In this document: positions 27,721-36,217 of the stretch, in pieces
Numbering within the stretch: the first letter of the stretch is position 1
Layout of the letters: each line of letters begins with the position of its first letter
DNA from: Bryobacterales bacterium
GTDB taxonomy: Bacteria; Acidobacteriota; Terriglobia; Bryobacterales; Bryobacteraceae
NCBI GenBank assembly: GCA_016789745.1
Contig: JAEUQF010000066.1
Span: 1 to 54,911 of the forward strand
Direction: 5' to 3'
DNA: 54,911 bases
Notes under the pieces: generated by a model
Databases searched by the model: none
The model's input: only the letters and a program-made list of their open reading frames with translations
What the model was told of the DNA's origin: nothing
Translations under genes and position numbers: made by a program

Positions 27721-27936
27721 TTATGGCGGCGCGGAGTTCGCAATGTAATACAGTGGCGCGAACACCAGTAACGCCAGCACCAACGCACTGAGCACAATGA
27801 CCACCGGATGCTGCCAGAGGCCAGCCCGTTCCGGCAGCCGCAACGCTATGTCGCAATTTCCGGTCGCGAAGACATGGCCGCAATCGCACCACTGTGCGCT
27901 CGCCGGATTCTCTAAACCACAATTGCGACACTGCAT
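27721..27936 (-). CDS. Small zinc-ribbon membrane protein
   Basis: 71 residues. The N-terminus QCRNCGLENPASAQWCDCGH has four Cys as two knuckles (CRNC and CDC), a zinc-ribbon pattern close to the zinc-ribbon tags on membrane proteins. One hydrophobic segment follows (VVIVLSALVLALLVFAPLYYI). The gene fills the gap between two plus-strand genes and has no good ribosome site, so the exact start is not certain. A longer frame on the same strand is not preferred because it lacks the Cys pattern. Confidence 0.55.
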   Translation of the reverse strand: MQCRNCGLENPASAQWCDCGHVFATGNCDIALRLPERAGLWQHPVVIVLSALVLALLVFAPLYYIANSAPP

Positions 27937-27990
27937 CGCACTGTCCGTCCGTCAGCCTACCACTCGCGCTATCATCAGACAATCAGCCGC

Positions 27991-28584
27991 ATGTCCAGCG
28001 ATACTGCCCCCACCCCCAACCGCCGCGAAGTGCTAGCCACGATCGCCGCCGCCGCGCTCGCCGGACCCCTCAACGCGCAATCGGCGCAGCACGTCCACGA
28101 CACCGCCGCGCAGGCCAAAGCCGCCGCCGGCGGGGTCTACAAACCCCGCACCCTCACCGCCGCCGAATACAAAACCCTCGAAACCCTCTGCGAACTGACC
28201 GTGCCCGGTGCCTCCAAAGGCAATGCCGCCGAGTTCATCGATACGCTCTGCACCGGCAGCAAGCCCCTCACCGCCATCTACACCGCCGGCATCGCCTGGC
28301 TCAACGCCGAAATGCAGCGCCGCTACGAAGCCGACTTCCAAGCAGCCACTACCGAACAGCGCACCGCCCTGCTCACCCTCATCGCCTACCGCAAGAACGC
28401 CTCGCCCGCGCTCAATCCCGGTATCGAATTCTTCGACTGGGTCCGCCGCATGACGCTCGATGCCTACTTCACCAGCAAGGCCGGTATCGCCGAACTCGGC
28501 TTTAAAGGCAACGGCGCCGTGGCCGAATACCAGGTGCCGCTGGCATCACTCAATTACGTCAAAGGCCGCACCAACCTGCTCTAA
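27991..28584 (+). CDS. Gluconate 2-dehydrogenase subunit 3-like protein with Tat signal
   Basis: 197 residues. PNRREVLATIAAAALAGPL is a twin-arginine signal, then a linker. The core from about 60 on matches the subunit-3 family: LTAAEYKTLETLCELTVPGA, FIDTLCTG, FDWVRRMTLDAYFTSKAG and GNGAVAEYQVPLASLNY. In known gluconate or glucose dehydrogenases this small subunit helps fold and export the FAD-containing GMC subunit. Here the GMC gene is 2.7 kb upstream on the same strand with three other genes between, so the pair may be split. The stop overlaps the CoA transferase start by one base (TAATG). Confidence 0.85.
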   Translation: MSSDTAPTPNRREVLATIAAAALAGPLNAQSAQHVHDTAAQAKAAAGGVYKPRTLTAAEYKTLETLCELTVPGASKGNAAEFIDTLCTGSKPLTAIYTAGIAWLNAEMQRRYEADFQAATTEQRTALLTLIAYRKNASPALNPGIEFFDWVRRMTLDAYFTSKAGIAELGFKGNGAVAEYQVPLASLNYVKGRTNLL

Positions 28585-29777
28585 TGGCGAAGCCTCTCGA
28601 CGGCGTTCGCGTTCTCGATTTCTCGCACGCCCTCGCCGGCCCCTACTGCACCATGCTGTTCGGCATGTACGGTGCTGATGTCGTCAAAGTGGAAGGCTTG
28701 CAGGCCCAGGACATGGGTCGCACCTGGGGCCCTCCCTTCCAGGGCGGCCATGCCTCCTACTTCCTGGGACTCAATTCCAACAAACGCGCCGCGGCCATCG
28801 ACCTAAAACATCCTGACGGCGTCGAACTCTGCCTGCAACTGGCCGAAAAGGCCGACGTGCTGATCGAAAACATGCGCCCGGGCTCCATGGAGCGCCTCGG
28901 CCTTGGCTACGCAGCCGTCAAGGCCCGCAACCCGAAGATCGTCTATTGTTCCATCTCCGGCTACGGCCAGACAGGCCCCTCGCGCGATGAGCCCGCCATG
29001 GACCTCATCCTCCAGGCCTCCTGCGGCCTCATCAGCGTCACGGGCACCCCAGACGGCCGCACCGCCCGTTGCGGCCACTCGGTCGCCGACATCACCTCCG
29101 GCATGTTCGCCCTCTCCGGCATCCTCATGGCCCTGCGCGTACGCGACCATGCCGGCCACGGCCAGTTCATCGACGTCTCCATGCTCGATTCCATGATTTC
29201 GGCCATGGCGTCGAACTACGCCACCTTCCTCGGCTCCGGCACCGTGCCCAAGCCGCTCGGGACGGCCTTCTCCACCATCGTGCCCTACGCAGCCTTCCCC
29301 ACCGCCGATCGCGACATCGCCATCGCCGTCGCCAGCGAAAAGCTCTGGGCCGCCTTCTGCCGCGCCATCGATCAGCCCGCCTGGATTGCCGACCCCCGCT
29401 ACAACACCAACTCACTGCGAGTGAAGAATCGAGCCACCCTCGAACCCGCCATCACCGCAATCTTCCAAACGCAGACTGCGTCCCACTGGATTGAACACCT
29501 CCGCGCCCACGGCATCCCTGTCACCCCCGTCCGCACCCTCGCCGAAGTCGCCGCCGACCCGCAGGCCGAAGCCCGCGACATGTTCCCCGTGCTCGATCAC
29601 CCCGACGCCGGCCCCATTGCCGTCACCGGCGCACCCATCAAGTTCAGCGAAACCCCCGGCGCCGTCACCACCCCCGCACCGCGCACCGGCCAGCATACGG
29701 CCCAAGTCCTCCGCAGTTGGCTCAACTTGGAGGACAACGCCATCCAGGCGTTCCTCGATCGCGGCATCCTCGCCTGA
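28584..29777 (+). CDS. CaiB/BaiF family (type III) CoA transferase
   Basis: 397 residues, the usual length. The opening PLDGVRVLDFSHALAGPY is the family N-terminus, and NSNKRAAAIDLKHPDG is the second marker. Asp140 lies in GPSRDEPAMDLILQA, at the place of the catalytic aspartate that forms the acyl-enzyme link. Later motifs are TGTPDG, GHGQFIDVSMLDS and NWIEHLRAHGIPVTPV-type text (SHWIEHLRAHGIPV). Enzymes of this family move CoA between carboxylates such as formate, oxalate, succinate or carnitine; the substrate cannot be read. It is coupled to the subunit-3 gene by a TAATG overlap. Confidence 0.9.
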   Translation: MAKPLDGVRVLDFSHALAGPYCTMLFGMYGADVVKVEGLQAQDMGRTWGPPFQGGHASYFLGLNSNKRAAAIDLKHPDGVELCLQLAEKADVLIENMRPGSMERLGLGYAAVKARNPKIVYCSISGYGQTGPSRDEPAMDLILQASCGLISVTGTPDGRTARCGHSVADITSGMFALSGILMALRVRDHAGHGQFIDVSMLDSMISAMASNYATFLGSGTVPKPLGTAFSTIVPYAAFPTADRDIAIAVASEKLWAAFCRAIDQPAWIADPRYNTNSLRVKNRATLEPAITAIFQTQTASHWIEHLRAHGIPVTPVRTLAEVAADPQAEARDMFPVLDHPDAGPIAVTGAPIKFSETPGAVTTPAPRTGQHTAQVLRSWLNLEDNAIQAFLDRGILA

Positions 29778-29784
29778 CCCATCC

Positions 29785-30186
29785 CTACGCCGCCAGCCGT
29801 TCCGTACTCACCACCCGCAACCCGCTCTGCTTCCGGTTCGCCGCGCTCTTCGGCCCCGGCGTCCGCGGCTCCGGCTCCAGGTTTTCCCGCCGCATCCGCA
29901 GCAGCCGCGACAACGCTGCGTTATACCGCCGGCTGTAGAGCACCCCCGCCCGCGTCACTGCCTTCAACTCCTTCGCAAACGCGATCGACTCGGCTTCCTC
30001 CGAATCCCGGCGGCTCATCTCGCGATTCCACAACCGCACTTCCAACGCCGTCATCCGCCACATGCCCCAACGGGCTTCGGCGATATCCACCACCATCTGC
30101 CGCTCGGCGGCATCGCGCGGCTGCCACTCGCCCATCAGCGTGGAGAGCAGTTCGTTGTAATCGAGGGTCTTGGTCCCGGTGGTCAT
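29785..30186 (-). CDS. Conserved hypothetical protein of a Solibacter-type paralogue family
   Basis: 133 residues from the ATG at 30186, which starts MTTGTKTLDYNELLSTLM; the frame is open further upstream but those residues look unlike protein. The middle part is helical (DAAERQMVVDIAEARWGMWR, ALEVRLWNREMS), and the end is basic and disordered. It recalls the family in acidobacterial genomes that pairs a KHGLTA-type N-terminus with a Leu-rich LL(A/S)xLxxxxxPxxxxE helix; the first motif is absent here. No function is known. It is divergent from the ABC exporter gene across an AT-rich spacer. Confidence 0.65.
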   Translation of the reverse strand: MTTGTKTLDYNELLSTLMGEWQPRDAAERQMVVDIAEARWGMWRMTALEVRLWNREMSRRDSEEAESIAFAKELKAVTRAGVLYSRRYNAALSRLLRMRRENLEPEPRTPGPKSAANRKQSGLRVVSTERLAA

Positions 30187-30248
30187 AAGGTTTCTCTTGC
30201 ACCCCCTTTGTGCCATACGAACTCTACGCTGCCGCCTCCCGAAAAATG

Positions 30249-30277
30249 CAAACATAAGAAAACAAATGAAATATAAT
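30249..30277 (+). promoter_or_regulatory. Probable promoter for the ABC exporter
   Basis: A perfect TATAAT -10 at 30272-30277 stands 17 bases after CAAACA (three of six for -35), in an unusually AT-rich stretch within GC-rich sequence. The exporter start codon TTG is at 30321, 43 bases downstream. Confidence 0.5.
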
Positions 30278-30320
30278 TGGAGAACTTTTGTGAACGGTCC
30301 CGGTGGGCTAGGCTAATAAG

Positions 30321-32150
30321 TTGGAAGAGCAGGTTCAGGGCAAACTCTACGACGGGCGGCTGCTGCGGCGCCTGCTCGCCTACCTTCTGCCGTACCGCTG
30401 GTCGGTCGTCGTGGCCGTCATCTGCATGATGATCGGCGCCGCCCTCGAGGTGGCCGGCCCCTGGCTGACCAAAGTAGCGGTCGACCGCTACCTGGCCCCC
30501 CAGACCCGCACCGAACTCACCTGGCTCGACCCCTACCTCAGCAATAACCCCACCACCGGCATGCTCCAGATTGCCGGCCTCTACCTGGCCGTGCTCGTCT
30601 CCATCCTCGCCGTCATGTTCTCGCAGAGCCTCCTGATGACCTCGGCCGGCCAGCGCGCCCTTGCCGACCTCCGCCGCGAGACCATGGCCCACCTCCAGCG
30701 GCTGGATCTGGCTTTCTACGACCGCACGCCCGTCGGCCGCCTGCTGACGCGCGTCACCACCGATGCCGATGCCCTGAGCGAGTTATTCACTTCCAGCCTG
30801 GTGCCGCTGTTGGGTGACGTCCTCACGCTCTCGCTGGTGCTGGTCGTCATGCTGCGCCTCAGTGTCGAACTGACCCTGGTGCTGCTGGCGGCCATGCCCG
30901 TCGTCATCCTGGTCACGGTGACCTTCCGCAAACGCGTCACCGGCAGCAATCGCCGGATCCGCACCGCCGTCGCCCGCATCAACTCCTACCTGCAGGAACA
31001 CCTGAGCGGCATGGTGGTGCTCCAATTGTTCAACCGCGAGGAGCGCAGCCGCAAAGAGTTCGCCGACGCCAACCGCGAACATATGGACGCCTATAAAGAG
31101 GCGATCGTCGCCTACGCCTGGTTCTATCCCGTGGTCGAGTTCTGCGGCATGGTCACCGTCGCCTCGCTGCTCGCCTACGGCGGGTACCAGGTGCAGGGCG
31201 CGGGCCTCAGCCTGGGTATCCTGATCGCCTTCTTCCAGTACGGCATGCGCTTCTTCCGGCCAATCCAGGACCTCAGCGAAAAGTACAACATCGTCCAGGC
31301 CGCCGTCACCGCCGCCGAGCGCATCTTCCAGCTTCTGGACACGCCCCCCGGCATCACCGCGCCGGCCGAACGCCGCGCCCTCCCCGGGCCCCCCGCTATC
31401 GAATTCGACCACGCCTGGTTTGCCTACAAAGGCGAGGACTGGGTGCTGCGCGACGTCAGCTTCCGCATCGAGCCCGGCGAGACCATCGCCGTAGTCGGGC
31501 ACACCGGGGCAGGGAAGACCACCCTATCGAATCTCCTGCTGCGGTTCTACGACCTGCAGCGCGGCTCCATCCGCATCGATGGCGTCGATATTCGCCAGAT
31601 GCCGCTCGAGCAGGTGCGCGAGCGCTTCGCCGTCGTGCTGCAGGACCCGTTCCTGTTCTCCGGCTCTCTTCAGGAGAACATCCGCCTGGGTACGGCAGCC
31701 ATCGACCATACCCGCATCCGCCAGGCCGTGGACGCCGTCAACCTCACGGCGTTCGTCGAGTCGCTTTCCGACGGCCTCGATTACCAGGTCCACGAGCGTG
31801 GGGCAGGCTTGAGCACCGGCCAGAAGCAGCTGATCAGCTTCGCCCGCGCCCTGGCGCATAACCCGCAGTTCCTCATTCTCGATGAAGCCACCTCCAGCGT
31901 CGATACCGAAACCGAAATCAAGATCCGCGCCGCGCTCGACCGTTTGGTCGAAGGGCGCACCAGTCTGATCATTGCCCACCGCCTGTCCACCATCCAGAAA
32001 GCCACCCGCATCTTCGTCATGCACAAGGGACAGTTGCGCGAGACCGGAACGCACCAGGAACTGCTCGCGCAACGCGGCATCTACTGGAAGCTTTACAAGC
32101 TGCAGTATCAGGGCCAGGATCACGGTGCCGGGGAACGTCTCCCTGGCTGA
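30321..32150 (+). CDS. ABC exporter, fused permease and ATPase (MsbA/MdlB-like)
   Basis: 609 residues, TTG start. Six membrane segments lie in about 25-310. The ATPase domain has Walker A at 393-400 (GHTGAGKT), a signature at 497-501 (LSTGQ, not the common LSGGQ), Walker B with Asp521-Glu522 (FLILDEATSSVD), and the H-loop in IIAHRLSTI. It would form a homodimer or pair with another half-transporter to export lipid, peptide or drug; there is no second half gene next to it, so a homodimer is the simpler reading. Thr in the signature is tolerated in known transporters. The start codon and weak ribosome site suggest low expression. Confidence 0.9.
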   Translation: MEEQVQGKLYDGRLLRRLLAYLLPYRWSVVVAVICMMIGAALEVAGPWLTKVAVDRYLAPQTRTELTWLDPYLSNNPTTGMLQIAGLYLAVLVSILAVMFSQSLLMTSAGQRALADLRRETMAHLQRLDLAFYDRTPVGRLLTRVTTDADALSELFTSSLVPLLGDVLTLSLVLVVMLRLSVELTLVLLAAMPVVILVTVTFRKRVTGSNRRIRTAVARINSYLQEHLSGMVVLQLFNREERSRKEFADANREHMDAYKEAIVAYAWFYPVVEFCGMVTVASLLAYGGYQVQGAGLSLGILIAFFQYGMRFFRPIQDLSEKYNIVQAAVTAAERIFQLLDTPPGITAPAERRALPGPPAIEFDHAWFAYKGEDWVLRDVSFRIEPGETIAVVGHTGAGKTTLSNLLLRFYDLQRGSIRIDGVDIRQMPLEQVRERFAVVLQDPFLFSGSLQENIRLGTAAIDHTRIRQAVDAVNLTAFVESLSDGLDYQVHERGAGLSTGQKQLISFARALAHNPQFLILDEATSSVDTETEIKIRAALDRLVEGRTSLIIAHRLSTIQKATRIFVMHKGQLRETGTHQELLAQRGIYWKLYKLQYQGQDHGAGERLPG

Positions 32151-32164
32151 AGGCCCACCAGGAC

Positions 32165-32677
32165 TTACTCTTCTCCCAGCAATGATTTCGCCCGTTCCAC
32201 ATATTCGGCAGCACGAATTCTAGGGATGATCGCTCTCAGAATCTCGCGGCTGCAGGCAGCAAGCGCCGGTCTCGCAATCGACGCGCTCAACAAATTCATC
32301 TCATCGCCATACGGCAGCCTCCGGGGGTGCAATCTAACCATCGTCAATATCTCCTCCAGCACATCCTTCGTAGCCTCGATATTTCCAAGCTCCAGGAGAG
32401 CCTCTCCCTTGAGCGCGATGGCGGAATAGTAGTCACCGTTAGCAGTCACATCCCAACGCGACCTCATCTCGTCCACTTTCGCGATTGTCTTCGCAAAATC
32501 TCTCCGCGGATAGCAATAGAACAATGCCGTTTGCAGGAGCGTGTACGGCGTCGGCGATAAAACTTCGTGCTCCTCTTAATGCACCTGCGCCTTGCCCAGG
32601 TCCTCATACATAGGAAGCGAATACAGACTCGCGAAGTGGCCCGCCACGCAAGCGAGACCCTCCCTATCGCCCGCCAT
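32165..32677 (-). pseudogene. Helical repeat-type gene broken by an in-frame stop codon
   Basis: A single frame of 171 codons (stop included) runs from the ATG at 32677 (GGAGG is a few bases upstream) to the stop at 32165, but TAA at 32576-32578 cuts it after 33 codons. The first part reads AGHFASLYSLPMYEDLGKAQ. The part after the stop reads SPTPYTLLQTALFYCYPRRD, then IALKGEALLELGNIEATKDV, which looks like a tetratricopeptide-type helix pair. No other stop or frameshift is seen. A restart at TTG near 32524 could make a 119-residue product without the first part. It is the sole gene on this strand between the exporter and the phosphorylase. Confidence 0.55.
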
Positions 32678-32786
32678 GATCCTCCACCTCCACCCCACAC
32701 CCCTTCCATTCCTCCCCCGCACCCCCTATAATCCTTGAACAGCGGGAGCATCCTCCGGCCCACCAGCCGGTAAGGAGCTTGCCGCC

Positions 32787-35282
32787 ATGTCTGACTCCGT
32801 TCCGTCCTATGGCGTCCTGGCCGATCCGAAGGATCCGCTGCTGGACCTTGCCCTCGACCTGCAATGGGCCTGGAATCACTCCTCCGACGAGATTTGGGGG
32901 CTGATTGATCCGGAACTTTGGGCACATACGCATAATCCCTGGTTTGTGCTCCAAACCGCCTCGCGCACCGTCCTCGACACCATCCACGCCGATGCCGAGT
33001 TCCAAAAGCGCCTCACCACCACCATCGGCCACCGGCGCAACATCTACGAGTCCCCCACCTGGTTTGCCACCACCCATCCCAACTCCCCGCTCACTTCGGT
33101 GGCCTATTTCTCCATGGAATACGCGCTCAGTGAGGCGCTGCCCATTTACTCCGGCGGCTTGGGCAACGTCGCCGGCGACCAACTGAAGTCGGCCAGCGAC
33201 CTCGGCGTCCCCGTCACCGCCGTCGGCCTGCTCTACCAGCGCGGCTATTTCCGCCAGGTCGTCGATCCCGATGGCAACCAGCGCGCCCTCTATCCCTTCA
33301 ACGACCCCACTCAACTCCCCATCCTGCCCGTGCGCACACCCTCGGGGGAGTGGATCCGCGTGACCGTACAACTACCGTCGGGTCCATTGGTGTTGCGCGC
33401 GTGGCAGGCCCGCGTCGGACGCGTCCGCCTCTACCTGCTCGATAGCAATGACCCCGTCAATTCGCCCGCCGCCCGCGGCATCACCAGTGAACTCTACGGC
33501 GCCGGCATCGAACTCCGCCTGCAGCAGGAGATCGCCTTGGGCATTGGCGGCTGGCGGCTGCTGGTGGCCTTAGGCAAGTCTCCGCAAGTATGCCACCTCA
33601 ATGAAGGACACGCGGCCTTTGCCGTCCTGGAGCGCGCCGCCGCCTTCCGCCGCGACCATAAGCAGCCCTTCGCCGCGGCACTGGCCGCCACTCGCGCCGG
33701 CAACCTCTTCACCACCCATACCCCCGTTCCCGCCGGCTTCGATCGCTTCTCGCCCGACCTAATGCACCATTACTTCGCCCACTATGCTGATCAGCACCTG
33801 GGCATTCCCTTCGACCAACTGCTGGCCTTAGGCCAGGACGGCGGACCAGAGTTCAACATGGCCCACCTCGCCATCCGCGGCAGCGGCGCCGTCAATGCGG
33901 TCAGCCGCCTCCACGCCACCGTCAGCCGCGCCCTCTTCCAGCCGCTGTTCCCCCGCTGGCCTAAGGAGGAGGTGCCCATCGATCCGGTCACCAACGGCGT
34001 CCATGTGCCCACCTGGGATGCACCGGCCTCCGATGAGCTGTGGACCGCGGCCTGCGGCCGTGGCCGCTGGCGTGGCGACCAGCAGGGTCTGGAGGCAAAA
34101 CTTCGCACCGCTACCGATCAGCAGATCTGGGCCATGCGTGGCCATATCCGCGCCGACCTGGTGCACGAAGTGCGCCGCCGCACCGCGCGCCAGGGCGGAC
34201 TCTGCGCCACCGCTGCCCGCCATCTGCTCGATCCCAACACCCTCACTCTCGGCTTTGCCCGCCGCTTTGCCACCTACAAGCGCCCCAACCTCCTTCTGTC
34301 CGACCCCGACCGCCTCGCCCGCCTATTGTCGAATGCCGAACGTCCCGTGCAACTGGTCGTTGCCGGCAAAGCTCATCCCGCCGATGGCGGCGGCCAGGCC
34401 CTGCTGCGCGAGTGGGTGCGCTTCATGCAGCGGCCGGATGTCGCCGGGCGCGCCGTCTTCCTCTGCGACTATGACCTCGACCTGGCACAGTCCCTGGTGC
34501 AGGGCGTCGACGTCTGGATCAACACGCCCCGGCGCCCCTGGGAGGCCTGCGGCACCAGCGGCATGAAGATCCTCGTCAACGGCGGCCTCAACCTCTCCGA
34601 GCTCGATGGCTGGTGGGCCGAAGCCTATAGCGCCCAAGTGGGCTGGGCCCTCGGCGATGGCAACGAGCATGGCGACGATCCCCACTGGGACCGTGCCGAG
34701 GCCGACCAGCTCTACCACATCCTAGAAACCGAAGTCGTGCCCCAGTTCTACGACCGCGACTGGAGCGGTATTCCTTCCGCCTGGGTCGCCCGCATCCGCG
34801 AGAGCATGGCCCGCCTGACGCCGCAGTTCTCCTCCAACCGCAGCGTCCGCGAGTACACCGAACGCTACTACATCCCAGCCGCGCTCTCCTATGGCCAACG
34901 GGCCGAAGCGCACGGCGCGCTCGGGGCGAAACTCGTCGCCTGGCGTGAGGCCCTCGATAGCGGCTGGGGCCATATCCGCGTCGCCAAGCGCCAGATCGAG
35001 TCCACCGCGACCGGCCATCGCTTCCGGCTTCACCTGTATCTCGATGATGTGCCCGCCGATGGCGTGCAAGTCGAGATCTATGCCGACCCGCTCCATCCCG
35101 GCGAGCCTCCCTTCCGCCAGAAAATGGACCTCTGCAGCGAACTGGCTGGCATCACCGGCGGTTTCTGTGTCACCGCCGAGGTCCCCAACGACCGCCCGCT
35201 CGAACACTACACGCCGCGCGTCGTCGCCCACCACGAGGGCGCCGTCACACCCCTCGAAGCCAGCCATATCCTCTGGCTCTAA
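32787..35282 (+). CDS. glgP: Alpha-glucan (glycogen/maltodextrin) phosphorylase, GT35
   Basis: 831 residues, in line with the shorter TIGR02094-type bacterial phosphorylases. The N-terminal domain has SVAYFSMEYALSEALPIYSG and NVAGDQLKSASDLGVPV. QVCHLNEGHAAFAVLERA and TTHTPVPAGFDRFSPDLM follow. GFARRFATYKRPNLLL carries the Arg/Lys cluster of the phosphate site, and Lys594 in CGTSGMKILVNGGLNLSELD is where pyridoxal phosphate should be bound. It releases glucose 1-phosphate from alpha-1,4-glucan. The start is supported by AGGAG about 10 bases upstream. No other glycogen gene is near, so it is not in a glg operon here. Confidence 0.93.
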   Translation: MSDSVPSYGVLADPKDPLLDLALDLQWAWNHSSDEIWGLIDPELWAHTHNPWFVLQTASRTVLDTIHADAEFQKRLTTTIGHRRNIYESPTWFATTHPNSPLTSVAYFSMEYALSEALPIYSGGLGNVAGDQLKSASDLGVPVTAVGLLYQRGYFRQVVDPDGNQRALYPFNDPTQLPILPVRTPSGEWIRVTVQLPSGPLVLRAWQARVGRVRLYLLDSNDPVNSPAARGITSELYGAGIELRLQQEIALGIGGWRLLVALGKSPQVCHLNEGHAAFAVLERAAAFRRDHKQPFAAALAATRAGNLFTTHTPVPAGFDRFSPDLMHHYFAHYADQHLGIPFDQLLALGQDGGPEFNMAHLAIRGSGAVNAVSRLHATVSRALFQPLFPRWPKEEVPIDPVTNGVHVPTWDAPASDELWTAACGRGRWRGDQQGLEAKLRTATDQQIWAMRGHIRADLVHEVRRRTARQGGLCATAARHLLDPNTLTLGFARRFATYKRPNLLLSDPDRLARLLSNAERPVQLVVAGKAHPADGGGQALLREWVRFMQRPDVAGRAVFLCDYDLDLAQSLVQGVDVWINTPRRPWEACGTSGMKILVNGGLNLSELDGWWAEAYSAQVGWALGDGNEHGDDPHWDRAEADQLYHILETEVVPQFYDRDWSGIPSAWVARIRESMARLTPQFSSNRSVREYTERYYIPAALSYGQRAEAHGALGAKLVAWREALDSGWGHIRVAKRQIESTATGHRFRLHLYLDDVPADGVQVEIYADPLHPGEPPFRQKMDLCSELAGITGGFCVTAEVPNDRPLEHYTPRVVAHHEGAVTPLEASHILWL

Positions 35283-35314
35283 ACGTGCAAAGCGCCGGGA
35301 AGGGGAAACGGCTT

Positions 35315-36217
35315 ATGCAAAGCGATCGCCGCACCTTCCTTGGCGCCCTGGCGGCACCAACACTTGGCAACCCGATAGCACGGCCTGCTCTTCCGGCAAT
35401 CCGCCTTGGTCCGCATGAGGTCACGCGGCTCATTGCCGGCTACAACCCGATAGGGGGATATTCCCATTCGGTCCCCAAACTCAGCGCCATAATGCGCAGT
35501 TGGTTCACCGAAGAACGGGTCGTCGAGTTCCTCCTCAACTGTGAAGCGAACGGCATCAACACCTGGCAGGCCAGCGTCGACAGCAAGGCCTTCGCCGCGC
35601 TCCGCACCGCCCGCGACAAAGGCTGCGCCATCCAGTGGCTCTGCCTCATGCACGACGTGGAACCCGAAACCTGGCGCGAAGTCCTCGCCCTCAAACCCAT
35701 CGCGGTCGTCCATCACGGGGAGCATACCGACCGGCTCTATCGCGACGAGCGCCAGAGCCAGATCCAGAGCTTCATCGCCAAAGCGCACGACGCCGGCATC
35801 CTCGCCGGCATCTCCTCCCATGTCCCGGAAAACATCGCTCGCAGCGAAGATGCCGGCTGGGCACACGACTTCTACATGACCTGCTTCTACAACATCCGGC
35901 GCGACCCGGTGGAGTTGAAGCTCAAGCTGGGCGATTCCCCCGTCGACGAGCTGTACCTCGCCGGAGACCCCGAGCGGATGACCACCGTGGTCCGGCAAGT
36001 GGACCGCCCCTGCCTCGGCTTCAAGATCTTCGCTGCCGGGCGCCTCTGCCATAACCCCTCCAGCATCACTCGCGCCCTCTCCTACGCCTACACCCATATC
36101 AAACCGCGCGACGCCGTAATCGTCGGCATGTTCCCAATTCTGACTGATGAAGTCTCTGAAAATGCCGCCATTGCGCGGCGAATCCTCACCGGAGGTCAAC
36201 GTGGACTCCCTTCGTAG
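35315..36217 (+). CDS. TIM-barrel-like protein with Tat-type signal (aldo/keto-reductase-like), unknown function
   Basis: 300 residues from the ATG at 35315, preferred over 35285 because AAGGGG precedes it and MQSDRRTFLGALAAPTLG is a Tat-like N-terminus. The body starts RLGPHEVTRLIAGYNPIGGY and continues with CEANGINTWQASV, IQWLCLMHDVEPETWREVL, and later GRLCHNPSSITRALSYAYTH. The order resembles an aldo/keto-reductase-like barrel, though the catalytic Tyr-Lys-His set is not clear. The next gene carries a paralogous C-terminal domain. Stop and next start overlap by 17 bases, so the two are co-translated. It follows the phosphorylase gene by 32 bases. Confidence 0.7.
   Translation: MQSDRRTFLGALAAPTLGNPIARPALPAIRLGPHEVTRLIAGYNPIGGYSHSVPKLSAIMRSWFTEERVVEFLLNCEANGINTWQASVDSKAFAALRTARDKGCAIQWLCLMHDVEPETWREVLALKPIAVVHHGEHTDRLYRDERQSQIQSFIAKAHDAGILAGISSHVPENIARSEDAGWAHDFYMTCFYNIRRDPVELKLKLGDSPVDELYLAGDPERMTTVVRQVDRPCLGFKIFAAGRLCHNPSSITRALSYAYTHIKPRDAVIVGMFPILTDEVSENAAIARRILTGGQRGLPS
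36191..36196 (+). promoter_or_regulatory. Ribosome binding site GGAGGT fixing the start of the DoxX-fusion gene
   Basis: GGAGGT lies 4-5 bases before GTG 36201, inside the 3' end of the upstream gene. A frame open from ATG 36147 has no such site, so GTG 36201 is preferred. Confidence 0.65.
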
